From: Propionibacterium australiense
GTDB lineage: Bacteria; Actinomycetota; Actinomycetes; Propionibacteriales; Propionibacteriaceae
Length of the DNA: 64,000 bases
Reading direction: 5' to 3'
Assembly: GCF_003666605.1 (NCBI RefSeq)
Contig: NZ_RCIV01000010.1
Coordinates: 32,948 to 96,947 of the forward strand
In this document: positions 62,757-64,000 of the stretch, one piece after another
Layout of the letters: each line of letters starts with the position of its first letter
Numbering within the stretch: the stretch's first letter is position 1
Program-made: the position numbers and the translations under genes
Notes under the pieces: generated by a model
What the model was told of the DNA's origin: nothing
Seen by the model: the letters and a program-made list of their open reading frames with translations, nothing else
Database searches by the model: none

Positions 62757-63593
62757 ATGCTGGGTCGTGGCTCTGGCAACCACCGCACAGACGACATCGG
62801 CATGACCGGCCGGGTGAGCGTGTGCATGGCGACTTGGAATGGCGCCCGTTTCGTCGAGGCCCAGCTCGCGTCGATCCTGTCAGAGCTCGGGCCGGCCGAC
62901 GAGGTGATCGTCGTCGACGACGCCTCGAGCGACAACACCGTGGAGCTGGTGCAGTCGATCAGCGATCCGAGGGTCAAGGTCTTCCCGCGGGACGAAAACA
63001 AGGGCTATGTCCGCACGTTCGAGGAGGCGCTGACACGAGCCGGCGGTGACTACCTGTTCCTCTCCGATCAGGATGATGTGTGGGTGCCGGGGAGGGTGCG
63101 TGTCATGGTGCAAGCCCTCCAGGAGAACCAAGTGGTCGCTTCGAACCTGTCGACACTCGACGGTCCAGAGCGCATCCCGGGGCCCTTCCTCATCAAGGAC
63201 TGGCACGTGCGTTCCCAGGATTCGCGACGCAACCTGTGGAATCTGTTCCTGCAGCTGGCCGGCCTGCAGTGCTACTGGGGCTGCGCGATGGCTGTTCGTC
63301 GTGATGCCTTGGAATATCTGCTGCCCTTCCCGGACTTCCTCATCGAGAGCCATGACCAGTGGATCGGCCTGTGCGCCAACATGGCGGGCTCGATCGTCCA
63401 TTGCGACGAGCGCACGATCCGGCGCCGCTACCACGGCGACAACCTGACACCGGCACAGCCGCGGGGAGTCCTGCCGGCACTCCGCTCACGGTGGATGCTC
63501 ATCAGGTGCTTGGGCGTCGCCCGTCTGCGGGGTCTTGGGCGACCACGGATGCGCTCAGGGTGTCATGCCGCTCGCTCGCGCGTGCTCGGCTAG
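62757..63593 (+). CDS. Family 2 glycosyltransferase (rhamnosyltransferase-like), possibly truncated 3' end
   Basis: A 278-residue GT-A glycosyltransferase. ATG 62757 follows GAGGAGGG; ATG 62802 (MTGRVSVCMATWNG) is also possible. Motifs: VSVCMATWNGARFVEAQLAS, VIVVDDASSDNTVELV, FLSDQDDVWVPGRVRVMVQA (metal site), WGCAMAVRRDALEYLLPFPD and ESHDQWIGLCANM. The last 30 residues (GVARLRGLGRPRMRSG and onward) are basic and not typical. The stop codon is only 22 bases from the recognisable end of an inverted transposase remnant, so the true C-terminus may have been replaced by insertion-sequence DNA. Divergent from rmlA. Confidence 0.85.
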   Translation: MLGRGSGNHRTDDIGMTGRVSVCMATWNGARFVEAQLASILSELGPADEVIVVDDASSDNTVELVQSISDPRVKVFPRDENKGYVRTFEEALTRAGGDYLFLSDQDDVWVPGRVRVMVQALQENQVVASNLSTLDGPERIPGPFLIKDWHVRSQDSRRNLWNLFLQLAGLQCYWGCAMAVRRDALEYLLPFPDFLIESHDQWIGLCANMAGSIVHCDERTIRRRYHGDNLTPAQPRGVLPALRSRWMLIRCLGVARLRGLGRPRMRSGCHAARSRVLG

Positions 63594-63615
63594 ATGATCT
63601 ATTCCGGGGTGGTTG

Positions 63616-63864
63616 GTGGTCGTAGGCGGTGAGGGAGCGTAGGACGGGTGCGCCGATCTTGTCGTTGTGCCAGATGACCGCGGTCAGGGCGAGGAGTCGT
63701 TGGGTGATGCGTACGTGTATGCCTTCGACAGTGTGGGCGTGGTGACGTTCCAGGCCGAGTTGGTCCTTGGTGGTGTCGAAGATCGATTCGATCAGCTGAC
63801 GGATGGGTTTGAGTAGGCGGGCGCCGGTACGAGCCGGTTCGCCCTTGCGTTGTTTGCGTAACAA
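63616..63864 (-). pseudogene. IS982-like transposase C-terminal remnant
   Basis: About 83 residues match the end of IS982-type transposases: LLKPIRQLIESIFDTTKDQL, GLERHHAHTVEGI, QRLLALTAVIWHNDK and APVLRSLTAYDH. The Glu of LIES is the probable third DDE residue. The N-terminal two thirds of the enzyme are absent; a different transposase remnant abuts at 63881. The frame continues past YDH to 63502 without conservation. Confidence 0.75.
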
Positions 63865-63880
63865 CCGGAACCCTGGAGGG

Positions 63881-64000
63881 TTATTCGAAACTGTTTTTGA
63901 GGAATTCTAGTGCGGTGACTGCTGTGATGGTTTCTGGGAAGGTGTGCAAGGGGTCTGCGGTAGCCGGTGTGGAGTATCCGCCAGGTCTTCAGTTGAGCGA
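63881..64000 (-). pseudogene. Second transposase remnant (IS5-like C-terminus), frameshifted, off the right edge
   Basis: Reading in from the right edge on the minus strand, one frame gives QLKTWRILHTGYRRP. The frame shifted by one base continues PLHTFPETITAVTALEFLKN and ends SFE with stop at 63881. Together they match the usual C-terminus of IS5-family (DDE_Tnp_4-like) transposases. One extra T in a CCCCTT run near 63952 accounts for the shift. Only the last 40 or so residues are inside the window. Confidence 0.65.

Overview
The window is chromosomal DNA of a high-GC Gram-positive bacterium (Actinomycetota) and spans the replication-origin region. The evidence is the conserved set dnaA, dnaN, recF, dciA (DUF721), gyrB, gyrA, DUF3566 and tRNA-Ile on one side and rpmH, rnpA, yidD, yidC, khpB, rsmG, parA and parB on the other. 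GTG starts, stem-only terminators and actinobacterial families (DUF6049, DUF6541, LGFP repeats, SirA-type sulfite reductase) agree with this. I cannot name the genus. The class I aldolase and the cell-wall enzymes would suit a Propionibacteriaceae-like or related lineage, but that is only a guess.

Layout. 1-5080: a sortase-anchored (LPLTG) surface protein that runs off the left edge, and a large LuxR-type regulator. 5604-7680: tRNA-Ile(GAT), then a restriction-modification pair (MT-A70 methyltransferase with a C-terminal HTH, and a frameshifted BglII-like nuclease) lodged between the tRNA and DUF3566. 7820-16546: DUF3566, gyrA, gyrB, dciA, recF and dnaN. 16695-25249: about 9 kb between dnaN and dnaA, which are normally adjacent. 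It carries a sulfite reductase with a cysteine-type leader peptide, a MacB-like ABC pair whose ATPase has a 500-residue proline-rich tail, and an OhrR / bacterioferritin-like / Ohr peroxide cluster with a clear operator palindrome. 25250-27565: dnaA flanked by two DnaA-box regions, one of which is probably oriC. 27566-33553: rpmH to parB, with two parS sites inside the 5' part of parA.

33813-46243: a minus-strand run of trxA, trxB, a lone sugar-binding lipoprotein, a histidine phosphatase, a pseudokinase, DUF6049, an MFS transporter, CCA-adding enzyme and an MscS channel. From what I know of this locus in Actinomycetota, murJ is expected between DUF6049 and the pseudokinase. It is absent here. 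46496-55894: aldo/keto reductase, class I fructose-bisphosphate aldolase, an AbiEi/DUF559 protein, an L,D-transpeptidase, YigZ, a nitroreductase and a 1024-residue autolysin (amidase, LGFP repeats, glucosaminidase). 56044-63593: a surface-glycan cluster (DUF6541, DUF2304, two family-2 glycosyltransferases, GalE, Wzx-like flippase, RmlA). It ends at two transposase remnants at the right edge.

How the genes fit together. Most of the window is replication and segregation machinery plus cell-envelope construction. The additions that stand out from this core are the R-M pair, the redox/transport block between dnaA and dnaN, the altered murJ locus and the insertion-sequence debris.
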